In this document: piece by piece, positions 7,876 to 16,841 of the stretch
How the letters are laid out: the number at the start of each line of letters is the position of its first letter
Numbering within the stretch: the first letter of the stretch is position 1
From: Enterosoma sp964427595
GTDB taxonomy: Bacteria > Bacillota_I > Bacilli_A > RFN20 > CAG-288
Reading direction: 5' to 3'
Assembly: GCA_964427595.1 (NCBI GenBank)
Contig: CAYRUQ010000004.1
Location: 1 to 64,000, forward strand
DNA length: 64,000 nucleotides
The notes under the pieces: model-generated
Told to the model about the DNA's origin: nothing
Databases searched by the model: none
What the model saw: only the letters and a program-made list of their open reading frames with translations
Program-made: the position numbers and the translations under genes

Positions 7876-10044
7876 ATGAAAAAAGTCACTCTAGCTGTCA
7901 AGGGAATGTATTGTTCTCATTGTTCTAAAGCCGTTGAGAGCTCACTAGAACAAGTCGGTGTCTTTTCTAAAGTCAATCTATCTAACAACACAGTCACTTT
8001 CACTTATGATGAATCAAAACTCAGCCTCGAATATTTAAAAAGAGTAGTTAAGAGAGCTGGATATGAACTTATCATCGATCAAAAGAAGAGATTTGATTAC
8101 AATCTGATTCTTCTTCCTCTTTCGGTTGTTTTATTAGTCTTATGCCTTCTTGGTATGATTCATCACATGGGCGTTCATAACGCCTTTTTCTTTGCTTTAG
8201 GAAATGACATCACTTTTCTAGTTGAAGCATCTATCGCTTTGATTTTCTTAGGCATACCATTTATCATCAGAGCGGTTAAAGGTTTGAGATATAAAAACAT
8301 AGGGATGGATTTCTTGATTTCATTCTCGTCTCTTGTTTCTTATATATTATCCCTTTACATCTTTATTCAAAATATTCAGAATGGACTTGATTTAACTAGT
8401 ATGCATGTCATGAATGACCCTAGTTATACGATGGGTTATTTTGATACTACAATAATGATTTTATCTGTCATCACCTTAGGACATAGAATCATCGATTACA
8501 TCAAGATCAAAGCTGATAAGAACTATAACAAAGCTGTCTTAGAACCACCTAAGTTTGCGAGATTAGTCTCTGATAGTGAGACTAAGATTGATGTTGATGA
8601 AATTGAAGAAGAAGATGAGTTATTGATATTAGCTGGGGAACAGATACCAGTTGATGGGACTGTCATCAGCGGAAGTGGCTTAGTTGATGAGAGTTATATG
8701 AACGGAGAGAGCCGTCCGAGAACTTTGAAAGTCGGTGAGAAAGTTTTAGGTTCCACGCTACTTATCAAAGGTCCTATCACGATAAGAGCGGATAAGATCG
8801 CCTTAGATTCTCTTTATTCTTCAATCATCAATGAGAGTTACGCACTTGACCACAAAAAAGGAAAATTAAGCAGACTTTCTGATGCTATCGCTTCTTTCTT
8901 CACACCGGCTGTTTTATTGATTGCTCTTATCGCTTTCTTGATTGTTTATTTAGGTTTCTCACTTGATGTTGAATCATCGATCGTCAGAGCGGTCTCTGTT
9001 TTATCTATCAGCTGTCCTTGCGCTTTTGGTCTTGCTGTTCCTATCTCTTCTTTATCTGGCTATGATCTAGCGATGAAATACGGAGTTCTCTTTAAGACTG
9101 GAGATACCTTTGAGAAAGTCAGAAAGATCGATGCTGTCATCTTTGATAAGACAGGAACCCTTTCAGAAGGAAAGCTCAAGGTGGAAGCTTCTATCGGAGA
9201 TGATAAGTATCTTCCTCTTATCAAAGCGATGGAAGAAAAATCACTTCATCCTTTAGCTATCGCTTTGACTGACTATCTCTCTAGTACTGAGAGTTTAGAA
9301 AACATCATTGTTGAAGAGATACCTGGCATCGGTTTGAAGTCTGACATCTATACGCTTGGAAGTCATAAATCAATCGTTGATAAAGAGATGAGCGAGGAAG
9401 AAAAAGAATTTGTCTTAACTCATTCTTCATCTTCTTTAGTCTTCTTAAGCGATGAAGAAAGAGTTCTTTATATCTTTTCTCTTGAAGATGAGATCAAACC
9501 TGATGCTAAAGAGACGATCGATGCTTTAAAGAGAAACAATATCGAGTGTTATATGTTGACGGGCGATAGGAAGGATTACGCTTTAAAAATCGCCGATTCC
9601 CTAGGTATCAAATCTTCAAATGTCTACTATGAAGCTGATCCTGCTAAGAAAGCTGATATCATGCGTGAAATCAGAGAGAAGTGTAAAGTCATCTGTTATG
9701 TCGGTGATGGAATCAACGATACTCTCGCTTTAAAAGAAAGTGATCTCTCCTTCGCTTCTTATCAAGCTAGTGAAGTAGCTTCTTCAAGCGCTGATGCCAT
9801 CTTGATGAAACCTGAGCTTTCTATCTTGCTTTATGCTCTGAAGATTTCAAGAAAGACTTATATCAATATCATCGAAAACTTCATTTGGGCTATTCTTTAT
9901 AACATCTGTATGATTCCACTAGCTATCTTAGGAATCATCCCTTCTTATTTGTGTGCTACGTTGATGATCGTGTCTAACTTGACACTGACTATCAATAGCT
10001 TGCGATTGAGACTTTACAAACCAGAAAAGGAGAAAGAGAAATGA
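7876..10044 (+). CDS. copA: copper-exporting P1B-type ATPase CopA
   Basis: The 722-residue heavy-metal P-type ATPase pumps Cu(I) out of the cytoplasm. It has one N-terminal metal-binding domain with GMYCSHC (C13, C16), transmembrane helices, the A-domain GES loop (NGES), the membrane CPC motif (380-382), the phosphorylated DKTGT aspartate (D424), an HPLAIAL motif and the hinge GDGINDTLAL. Overall length and motif order are those of Cu+ ATPases. It overlaps copZ by 4 bases. No copper regulator is encoded in the window. Confidence 0.95.
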   Translation: MKKVTLAVKGMYCSHCSKAVESSLEQVGVFSKVNLSNNTVTFTYDESKLSLEYLKRVVKRAGYELIIDQKKRFDYNLILLPLSVVLLVLCLLGMIHHMGVHNAFFFALGNDITFLVEASIALIFLGIPFIIRAVKGLRYKNIGMDFLISFSSLVSYILSLYIFIQNIQNGLDLTSMHVMNDPSYTMGYFDTTIMILSVITLGHRIIDYIKIKADKNYNKAVLEPPKFARLVSDSETKIDVDEIEEEDELLILAGEQIPVDGTVISGSGLVDESYMNGESRPRTLKVGEKVLGSTLLIKGPITIRADKIALDSLYSSIINESYALDHKKGKLSRLSDAIASFFTPAVLLIALIAFLIVYLGFSLDVESSIVRAVSVLSISCPCAFGLAVPISSLSGYDLAMKYGVLFKTGDTFEKVRKIDAVIFDKTGTLSEGKLKVEASIGDDKYLPLIKAMEEKSLHPLAIALTDYLSSTESLENIIVEEIPGIGLKSDIYTLGSHKSIVDKEMSEEEKEFVLTHSSSSLVFLSDEERVLYIFSLEDEIKPDAKETIDALKRNNIECYMLTGDRKDYALKIADSLGIKSSNVYYEADPAKKADIMREIREKCKVICYVGDGINDTLALKESDLSFASYQASEVASSSADAILMKPELSILLYALKISRKTYINIIENFIWAILYNICMIPLAILGIIPSYLCATLMIVSNLTLTINSLRLRLYKPEKEKEK

Positions 10045-10229
10045 TCACGATTAAAGTTTTAGACATGCGCTGTCTTCACTGCAAAGCTACTATTGAGAAA
10101 GCTTTATCTAAGAAAGGTGTTCAAGCTGAAGTTGATTTAGAAAATCATGAAGTCAAAATCAGTGATGATAGCCAAAAAGAACTCGCTATCAAATGTATTG
10201 AAAAAGCTGGTTTCACTCCGACTTTGTAA
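10041..10229 (+). CDS. copZ: copper chaperone CopZ-like HMA protein
   Basis: A single 62-residue heavy-metal-associated domain with metal-binding DMRCLHC (C10, C13). Such proteins carry Cu(I) to the ATPase and limit free copper. The gene overlaps copA through ATGA, the usual copA-copZ arrangement, and closes the deoD operon. No clear terminator follows. Confidence 0.88.
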   Translation: MITIKVLDMRCLHCKATIEKALSKKGVQAEVDLENHEVKISDDSQKELAIKCIEKAGFTPTL

Positions 10230-10339
10230 AAACATTTCTTTGATTTGAGTGTTTTGAACTGTATTTATTTAACTATTCTTTTATAAAAAAGATATTTTTA
10301 CTTATAATTTAATGATGATTTTGAAGTGGGAAATGAATA

Positions 10340-11635
10340 ATGGAAAAAAGACAACCGAAGGTTAAAGATGTCGAATACTTAAACAGACTTAAAGCTAGAA
10401 AGAAAAGAGCTCTTTCCAAAGACCTTCTTTTTAATCTCGTTTTGTTGATTCTACCTACTTTTCTTTTAGTCGGTTTGATTCTAGTTGCCCCTGCCACTTA
10501 TCTGATTTCTTTATTTTTGATTTATTTCATCTTACCGATGTTTTACACAGTCGATAAAAGACTCAGGTATGCAATCAATGGTATCGGGAATCCGAACTTC
10601 ACTTATAAGGATGGCTATCGAGACTTTTTCACCTCGACTAAAGGGGGACTTTTCGGAGTCATCTCTACGATTTTCTCAGCTATCGTTCTCCTTCTTCTGT
10701 TTTATTTGATTTTCTCATTCACGCTTGATCCGATTGTGAATTGTTTTTCTGATGCTAGTGAACTTGTTAATGAGGTGAATAATCACCTTAGTGATGGGAC
10801 AGACACTGGCTTTACACAGGCGGTGGCACTCATTGAAGAGAACATCGCTGCTTTTGGTCCTCCGTTATCAATATTCGTTGGCATAATTGCATTCATCCCG
10901 AGCTTTTTTGTCTTATTTATATCTATTGATAGCAATCTCTGCCAACATTATCTTTGTACGATAGTTATCCCAGATATTGATAAAAACATCTCTTCTTCTC
11001 AAGTAAGAAGCTTATCTAGAACTACCTTCTATCGTCTCATCTCGATTGATAAATACAAACACCAGTTCAAATCTAACTGGCCGTATTACCTAGCCTATAC
11101 TTGTGCGTATGGACTGATCTTATATCTTTACACTTTCATCACTACCGACAATGTTTATGCTATGCTTCTTGTCATCATGGCAGCTCCGGCCACTTCGATG
11201 TTCATCGGCTACTTCCTCAACTACTTCTGTCTCTTAAATGACTATGCATTCTTAGAGGAGAACCAGGTCAATCTCCTTTCAAGAATGCCTGCCAATATGA
11301 GAAATTACGTCTATCAAGCCTACAATAACCCTAGTTATGTTCATGGTGATGAATCAGCGGCTCGTGGCTGTTTCGTTCCTGAAAATGATAATACCTTCTC
11401 TGCACATCAATCCTTCAATCAAAATCCGTTTGGCTTTGGTGGTATGGGTGGCTTTGGCGGTTTTCAAAACCAACAGAACCCTTACACCTCTTATGATTCA
11501 AAGCTAAAAAGTGAAGAAGATGCTGATATAAAGACTGATTACAACACAAACGCCTCCGAGACAAGAGAGGAGCCCACAGGGATAGTCATCGATTTCTCTG
11601 AAACTGATGATAAGAAAGACGAAAAGGACAATTAA
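10340..11635 (+). CDS. polytopic membrane protein of unknown function
   Basis: A 431-residue protein that I do not recognise. About six hydrophobic segments (roughly 31-52, 56-70, 108-130, 180-200, 250-268, 273-295) lie between a basic N-terminus and a long hydrophilic C-terminal tail. The tail has a glycine/phenylalanine/asparagine-rich run (FGFGGMGGFGGF) and an acidic end. The tail may mediate weak protein interactions; no enzyme motif is visible. A TATAAT at 10303-10308 and an AAGTGGG ribosome site support the start. It ends 2 bases before the activase gene. Confidence 0.6.
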   Translation: MEKRQPKVKDVEYLNRLKARKKRALSKDLLFNLVLLILPTFLLVGLILVAPATYLISLFLIYFILPMFYTVDKRLRYAINGIGNPNFTYKDGYRDFFTSTKGGLFGVISTIFSAIVLLLLFYLIFSFTLDPIVNCFSDASELVNEVNNHLSDGTDTGFTQAVALIEENIAAFGPPLSIFVGIIAFIPSFFVLFISIDSNLCQHYLCTIVIPDIDKNISSSQVRSLSRTTFYRLISIDKYKHQFKSNWPYYLAYTCAYGLILYLYTFITTDNVYAMLLVIMAAPATSMFIGYFLNYFCLLNDYAFLEENQVNLLSRMPANMRNYVYQAYNNPSYVHGDESAARGCFVPENDNTFSAHQSFNQNPFGFGGMGGFGGFQNQQNPYTSYDSKLKSEEDADIKTDYNTNASETREEPTGIVIDFSETDDKKDEKDN

Positions 11636-11637
11636 CT

Positions 11638-14592
11638 ATGATTTCTGCAGGCATTGACATCGGGTCTACTACGATTAAAGCAGTTGTTATAGATGATTCC
11701 AATCAAATCATTTATAAATCTTACGAAAGACATTATTCTCGAATCGCTGAGAAGTTAGAAGAAGTTATCACTCAATTAGAAACCGGACCTTTGAAGGGTA
11801 TGAACAAAGTTCGTCTCTCCTTTTCTGGTTCTGCTGGTATGGGTATCGCCGAAAGCTGTGCTTTCCCTTTCTACCAAGAAGTTTATGCGACTAGAGAAGC
11901 GACTAAGAATTATTTTCCTGATACTGACTGTATCATCGAACTCGGTGGTGAGGATGCAAAGATTCTCTTTTTGAGCGATGGTGTTGAAGTCAGAATGAAT
12001 GGTACTTGCGCCGGTGGTACTGGTGCTTTTATCGATCAGATGGCTTCTTTGCTTAATGTTCCTATCGAAGAGGTTGATAAGTTAGCTTCTAAGCATGAGA
12101 GGACTTATACGATCGCTTCTAGATGCGGTGTCTTTGCTAAGAGTGATATTCAGCCTTTACTCAACCAAGGTGCGAGAAAAGAAGATATCGCTGAATCTAT
12201 CTTCTATGCGGTCGTCAACCAGACTATCGCCGGTTTAGCACAAGGAAGAGAGATCAAAGGCAATGTCATGTATCTTGGCGGCCCACTCTCTTTTATGAGT
12301 GAGTTAAGAAAAGCTTTTGATGAGACTTTGAAAGTGCAAGGTGTCCTTCCTGATAACTCTCTTTACTTCGTCGCTATCGGTGCTGCATTCTTGGCTAGAA
12401 AGGATGAAGAAGTCGATCTTTCTACGATTCTTGATAAAGTTAAAAACTATTCTAATTCTGATAACTTCGCCTACTTACCTCCTCTTTTCTCAAGTGAAGA
12501 AGAATATGATCAATTTAAAAAGAGACATGAGAAAGACTATGTTCCTTCCCTTCCTTTAAATGAGTATGAAGGACCTTTATATTTAGGTGTTGATTCTGGT
12601 TCTACTACACTGAAACTAGTCGTCATCGATAAAGACGATAACATCCGTTATTCTCGTTATGTCTCCAATCAAGGCGATCCTATCGCTTTGCTAAAAGATA
12701 TGCTCGAAGATATCTATGACAACATGAATGAGAAAGCTTATATCGCTGGTGCCACTTCCACCGGATATGGTGAAGATTTAGCCAAGAACGCCTTCTCTCT
12801 TGATCATGGTATCGTCGAGACGATGGCTCATTTTGATGCAGCTAAACACTTCCTTAATGATGTCGAGTTCGTCATCGATATCGGTGGTCAAGACATCAAA
12901 TGCTTCCGTATCAGAAACGGAGTCATCGATGATCTCTTCTTAAATGAAGCTTGTTCTTCTGGCTGTGGTTCTTTCTTACAGACCTTCGCTTCTTCTTTAG
13001 GTTATTCAATCGAAGACTTCAGCAAGTTAGCTCTCTTTGCTAAGAGACCGGTCAACTTAGGTTCAAGATGCACAGTCTTCATGAACTCCTCAGTCAAACA
13101 AGCACAGAAAGACGGAGCTAGCATCAATGATATCTCAGCTGGTTTAGCTGTCTCTGTTGTTAAAAACGCCCTTTATAAAGTCATCCGTTGTGGATCTAAG
13201 GATGAACTTGGTAAGAGAGTCGTCGTTCAAGGTGGAACTTTCTTAAACGATGCTGTTTTAAGAGCGTTTGAACAAGAGCTTGAAATCGATGTCATCAGAA
13301 GTAACATCGCTGGTTTGATGGGCGCTTATGGAGCGGCTTTAGATGCTAAGAATCTCAAGCTTGAGAAATCAAGTATCATCTCTCGTGAAGAATTGAAGAC
13401 ATTCAATCGTAAAGTCGTCTCCTCTATCTGTCAGCTTTGTAATAATAAATGTCATCTCACCATCTCTATCTTTGATGGAAATCGTGTTTTCATCGGTGGA
13501 AATAGATGTGAGAAGCCGGTCACTAAGAGATCCGCTGATCTCTCTTTAGACCTCTACGAATTCAAATATCGTCTTATTAGAAGTTATAACTACGAGAATT
13601 CAACTCTTGATTTTAAGAGAGGAACAATCGGTCTTCCGATGGGACTCAATTACTATGAACTCACTCCGTTCTGGGCGTGCTTTTTTAACTCACTCGGCTT
13701 CAAAGTCGTTCTCTCTGATCGTTCTACTAACAAGATGTACCTTCAAGGTCAGATGACGATCCCTTCTGATACTGTCTGTTATCCGGCTAAACTCCTTCAC
13801 GGACATGTCGTCAATCTGATTGACAAGGGTGTGAAGACCATCTTCTATCCTTGTATGTCTTATAACATCAAGGAAGAGAAGACTGACAACCACTATAACT
13901 GCCCGGTCGTCGCTTATTACTCAGAAGTCATCAACGCCAATGTCAAAGCTTTAAGAAACGAGCAGATCACTTATCTCAAGCCTTATGTCAATCTCTCTGA
14001 GAAAGCTTATTTCCCTGAGAAGATATACGAGTATCTCCATGATTATTATCCTGATCTCTCACTTGGCGAAGTCAAGAAAGCCAGTAAAGTTGCTTATGCT
14101 GAATATGAGCGTTATCTCAAACTGATTGAGAGAAAAGGTATGAATATCATCAAGAGAAGCAGAGATGAAAAGAAGACGATCATTGTCTTAGCTGGTCGTC
14201 CTTATCACATCGACCCTTTGATCAACCACGATATTCATAAACTGATCATGGAATATAATTGCTCAGTCGTCAGCGAGGATATCGTTGCTAAGCTTGAGAA
14301 AAATCCGGAAGTCAGTCATGTCTTAAATCAGTGGACTTATCATTCACGTCTTTATAAAGCTGCTGAATATATCGAACATTATGATGACATGCAGCTTATT
14401 CAACTCGTCTCCTTCGGATGCGGTGTTGATGCTGTCACCACTGATGAAGTCAGAGATATCTTAGAGAGAAAGAATAAAATTTACACGCAGATTAAAATCG
14501 ATGAAGTCACCAATCTCGGCGCTGTGAAAATCAGAATCAGATCGCTGTTAGAAGCCCTTAAGAGAAGGGAGAGTCAACATGGGCGAAATTAA
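11638..14592 (+). CDS. acyl-CoA dehydratase activase-related protein, tandem BadF/BcrD ATPase domains
   Basis: The 984-residue protein has two consecutive activase-type ATPase modules. The first has GIDIGSTTIK (about 5-14), NGTCAGGTGAF and SRCGVFAKSDIQPLLNQG. The second has GVDSGSTTLK, NEACSSGCG and SRCTVFMNSSVKQAQ. Each pair of cysteines matches those that hold the bridging [4Fe-4S] cluster in 2-hydroxyglutaryl-CoA dehydratase activase. A third region begins with the cysteine-rich CQLCNNKCH and resembles DUF2229. The family is common in anaerobic Firmicutes as one chain of about 1,400 residues. The true substrate of this combined form is unknown to me. It overlaps the next gene by 14 bases. 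Confidence 0.82.
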   Translation: MISAGIDIGSTTIKAVVIDDSNQIIYKSYERHYSRIAEKLEEVITQLETGPLKGMNKVRLSFSGSAGMGIAESCAFPFYQEVYATREATKNYFPDTDCIIELGGEDAKILFLSDGVEVRMNGTCAGGTGAFIDQMASLLNVPIEEVDKLASKHERTYTIASRCGVFAKSDIQPLLNQGARKEDIAESIFYAVVNQTIAGLAQGREIKGNVMYLGGPLSFMSELRKAFDETLKVQGVLPDNSLYFVAIGAAFLARKDEEVDLSTILDKVKNYSNSDNFAYLPPLFSSEEEYDQFKKRHEKDYVPSLPLNEYEGPLYLGVDSGSTTLKLVVIDKDDNIRYSRYVSNQGDPIALLKDMLEDIYDNMNEKAYIAGATSTGYGEDLAKNAFSLDHGIVETMAHFDAAKHFLNDVEFVIDIGGQDIKCFRIRNGVIDDLFLNEACSSGCGSFLQTFASSLGYSIEDFSKLALFAKRPVNLGSRCTVFMNSSVKQAQKDGASINDISAGLAVSVVKNALYKVIRCGSKDELGKRVVVQGGTFLNDAVLRAFEQELEIDVIRSNIAGLMGAYGAALDAKNLKLEKSSIISREELKTFNRKVVSSICQLCNNKCHLTISIFDGNRVFIGGNRCEKPVTKRSADLSLDLYEFKYRLIRSYNYENSTLDFKRGTIGLPMGLNYYELTPFWACFFNSLGFKVVLSDRSTNKMYLQGQMTIPSDTVCYPAKLLHGHVVNLIDKGVKTIFYPCMSYNIKEEKTDNHYNCPVVAYYSEVINANVKALRNEQITYLKPYVNLSEKAYFPEKIYEYLHDYYPDLSLGEVKKASKVAYAEYERYLKLIERKGMNIIKRSRDEKKTIIVLAGRPYHIDPLINHDIHKLIMEYNCSVVSEDIVAKLEKNPEVSHVLNQWTYHSRLYKAAEYIEHYDDMQLIQLVSFGCGVDAVTTDEVRDILERKNKIYTQIKIDEVTNLGAVKIRIRSLLEALKRRESQHGRN

Positions 14593-15877
14593 ATTAAAAA
14601 GAGCTAAAAATGGTCGTGTCCTCTTCACCAAAGAGATGAAGAAGGAATATACGATCCTCTTCCCGATGATGGCTCCTATCCACTTCACCATCATTCAAAG
14701 AGTTTTCAATTCCTATGGTTATAAAGCTGAGCTATTAAAAGGTACCAGCCCTGAAATCGCTCAAACTGGTTTGAAGTATATTCAAAACGATATGTGCTAT
14801 CCGGCCATCTTAAGTTGTGGTCAACTCATCCACGCTCTTCAAAGCGGGGATTATGATGTCAATAAAGTCGCTTTGATGATCACTCAAACTGGTGGTGGAT
14901 GCCGTGCTTCTAACTACATCTATCTATTAAGAAAAGGTCTCAAGAGAGCCGGTCTTGAATCTGTTCCGGTCATCTCTTTAAACATCTCCGGTCTTGAGAA
15001 GAATCCTGGTCTTAAGATCTCATTAACGATGATCAGAAAAGCTTTGGCTGCTTTGATCTACGGAGACATGTTGATGTGTCTTAAAAACCAAGCAGAGCCT
15101 TATGAGATTCATAAAGGTGAGACAGAGGCTAAGGTCAACAAATGGGTCGATAAACTCTCGGAAGAGATTCTTCATTCTGGCGGTTATAAATTAAAGACTG
15201 TCAAAGCTAATCTTGATAAGATAGCCGCTGATTTTGACAAGATTGAAAGAGATGATGTCAAGCGTGTCAAAGTCGGTGTCGTCGGTGAGATTTATGTCAA
15301 GTATGCAGCTTTAGGTAACAACAACTTGGAGGAGTTTTTAAGAGAACAGGATTGTGAAGTTAATCTTCCTGGTATGTTGAATTTCGTCCTCTTCAAGATT
15401 GATAACCGTCTTGACGATATCAGACTTTATGGTGGACATCGTCTCAAGAAATTCTTCGTTCAACTGCTCTTTAATTACTGTACGAAGATTCAAACTCTCT
15501 TCTCAGAAGCTATCAGAAATAATTCTCACTTTGAAGTCCCTTCCACTTATCAACATGTTAAAGAACTCGTCAAGGGTGTTAACGGATACGGAAACAAGAT
15601 GGGAGAAGGTTGGTTGTTGACCGGTGAGATGATTGAGCTTACTGAAGCTGGCTATCCTAATATCGTCTGTGCTCAACCATTCGGTTGTCTTCCTAATCAC
15701 ATCTCCGGCAAGGGAATGCTCAGAAGAATCAGAGAACTTTATCCTAAAGCTAACATCGTAGCTGTTGATTATGATCCTGGTGCTCCTAAAGTTAACCAAG
15801 AAAACAGAATCAAGCTGATGTTATCTATCGGCAGAGAGAATCTCGAACAAGAGATTGAAGAAAGTAAAAAAGATTAA
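14579..15877 (+). CDS. HgdB-like partner of the activase-related protein
   Basis: The 432-residue protein corresponds to the C-terminal part of the usual single-chain activase-related protein. Conserved cysteines appear in NDMCYPAILSCGQ and TGGGCRASNY, and the fold resembles 2-hydroxyacyl-CoA dehydratase subunits. A start with GGGAG 7-9 bases upstream, and the 14-base overlap in a different frame, suggest a genuine two-gene arrangement, not a broken gene. The two products probably assemble. A strong terminator follows immediately. Confidence 0.75.
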   Translation: MGEIKLKRAKNGRVLFTKEMKKEYTILFPMMAPIHFTIIQRVFNSYGYKAELLKGTSPEIAQTGLKYIQNDMCYPAILSCGQLIHALQSGDYDVNKVALMITQTGGGCRASNYIYLLRKGLKRAGLESVPVISLNISGLEKNPGLKISLTMIRKALAALIYGDMLMCLKNQAEPYEIHKGETEAKVNKWVDKLSEEILHSGGYKLKTVKANLDKIAADFDKIERDDVKRVKVGVVGEIYVKYAALGNNNLEEFLREQDCEVNLPGMLNFVLFKIDNRLDDIRLYGGHRLKKFFVQLLFNYCTKIQTLFSEAIRNNSHFEVPSTYQHVKELVKGVNGYGNKMGEGWLLTGEMIELTEAGYPNIVCAQPFGCLPNHISGKGMLRRIRELYPKANIVAVDYDPGAPKVNQENRIKLMLSIGRENLEQEIEESKKD

Positions 15878-15882
15878 ATAGT

Positions 15883-15931
15883 AAAAAGTCTGTATCGTGA
15901 CCCTCTGGTTGTACTGATACAGACTTTTTTT
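15883..15931 (+). terminator. intrinsic terminator of the activase operon
   Basis: A 12-bp perfect stem AAAGTCTGTATC / GATACAGACTTT ends in seven T. Confidence 0.92.
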
Positions 15932-15969
15932 AAATCTTAATTTAATTATTACAAATTGGTTCTAAGAGA

Positions 15970-16737
15970 TTATTGTAACTTCAGATTACAATCTACAACA
16001 TATCCACGAAGTAGATAAAGAACTCTTACATTATTAGCATTAATATTGTTAGTGAAGAAGTCTTCATCATTTTCTAACTTATCAAGAAGGACTTGTTTCA
16101 TCATATCAAAGGTATATGCGTCAGCTTCAATAGGTATGATCAAGCTTTGATCATGGATGAAATAAGGAGAAGAAAGACAGAGGAGATTGTCTTTTATCAA
16201 GAAGGAATCATTGACGAAGACAGTCAGATATCCATTAAATAATTCACGGACGAAAAGAACGACCTGATGGAAGATCTTCTCTCTATTACTTTTAAAAGTC
16301 TTAAGGATTTTATTATCGATGATTCCGTCTTTAGATGCGATTTTTAAAATTGCTATTGGAGAGAGTTTTGCCAGTAATACTGAAAGGTCGATAGTGACTT
16401 TAGCAAAGAGAAAATTATCAATGACGATCAAAGCATCATTCTTAGCATTTAAAGCAGCATCTTTTCCTTCAGTGAGGTTATTGACGATAGCGGTGAAAGC
16501 TTTGTCATAAGCCTTTAAAGCTTTAGTGGCTTCTTCTTTACCTTGTGCTTTAGCGATGATCAAATGTTCGATATATGAATAAAGAAGGAGAGCGATATCT
16601 GTTTCTAATCCACTTTGGATATGTCCTTTAGTCGTAGAGGTATTAAAGATTGATGTATTCAGTTTCCCATCCGTATAAAAAGTAAGTTTAGTTTCATCAA
16701 GATTGGTGATTTTTTCAATGAATTCTTGTTTGTTCAT
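15970..16737 (-). CDS. hypothetical cytoplasmic protein
   Basis: A 255-residue, mostly helical protein without signal peptide or transmembrane segment; not recognised. An N-terminal part (MNKQEFIEKITNLDETKLTF) is followed by helical segments and a hydrophobic core around TIDLSVLLAKLSPIAILKI, and it ends with a beta-like region. I start it at 16737, not at an in-frame ATG at 16758, because the -10 box TGGTATAAT lies at 16755-16747, so the upstream ATG would fall before the transcription start. The -10 ends only 9 bases before the ATG and there is no Shine-Dalgarno sequence. Confidence 0.55.
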   Translation of the reverse strand: MNKQEFIEKITNLDETKLTFYTDGKLNTSIFNTSTTKGHIQSGLETDIALLLYSYIEHLIIAKAQGKEEATKALKAYDKAFTAIVNNLTEGKDAALNAKNDALIVIDNFLFAKVTIDLSVLLAKLSPIAILKIASKDGIIDNKILKTFKSNREKIFHQVVLFVRELFNGYLTVFVNDSFLIKDNLLCLSSPYFIHDQSLIIPIEADAYTFDMMKQVLLDKLENDEDFFTNNINANNVRVLYLLRGYVVDCNLKLQ

Positions 16738-16746
16738 ACTAGGGCA

Positions 16747-16755
16747 ATTATACCA
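16747..16755 (-). promoter_or_regulatory. extended -10 promoter, leaderless geometry
   Basis: TGGTATAAT on the minus strand, 9 bases before the ATG at 16737. The expected transcription start is about 3 bases from the ATG. Confidence 0.55.
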
Positions 16756-16790
16756 CAATTAGACGGGTTTAAGATTTTTGTTGAGAATTG

Positions 16791-16826
16791 AAAAAGCCAC
16801 CGCAGAAAGGAGGTAAAGGCGGTGGC
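16791..16826 (-). terminator. clpB terminator with anti-Shine-Dalgarno-like loop
   Basis: On the minus strand an 8-bp stem GCCACCGC / GCGGTGGC is followed by five T. The 15-base loop contains ACCTCCTTTCT, which equals the canonical 3' tail of bacterial 16S rRNA. Confidence 0.85.
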
Positions 16827-16841
16827 AAACCTAAGCTTTTA

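Noticed and set aside
14579..14592. Frameshift within the activase gene
   Set aside because: The second gene has its own ATG and ribosome site and both parts are complete, so a natural split is the simpler reading.
16804..16818. Ribosome-binding site AAAGGAGGT on the plus strand
   Set aside because: No plus-strand start codon with an open frame follows; it is the complement of the clpB terminator loop.
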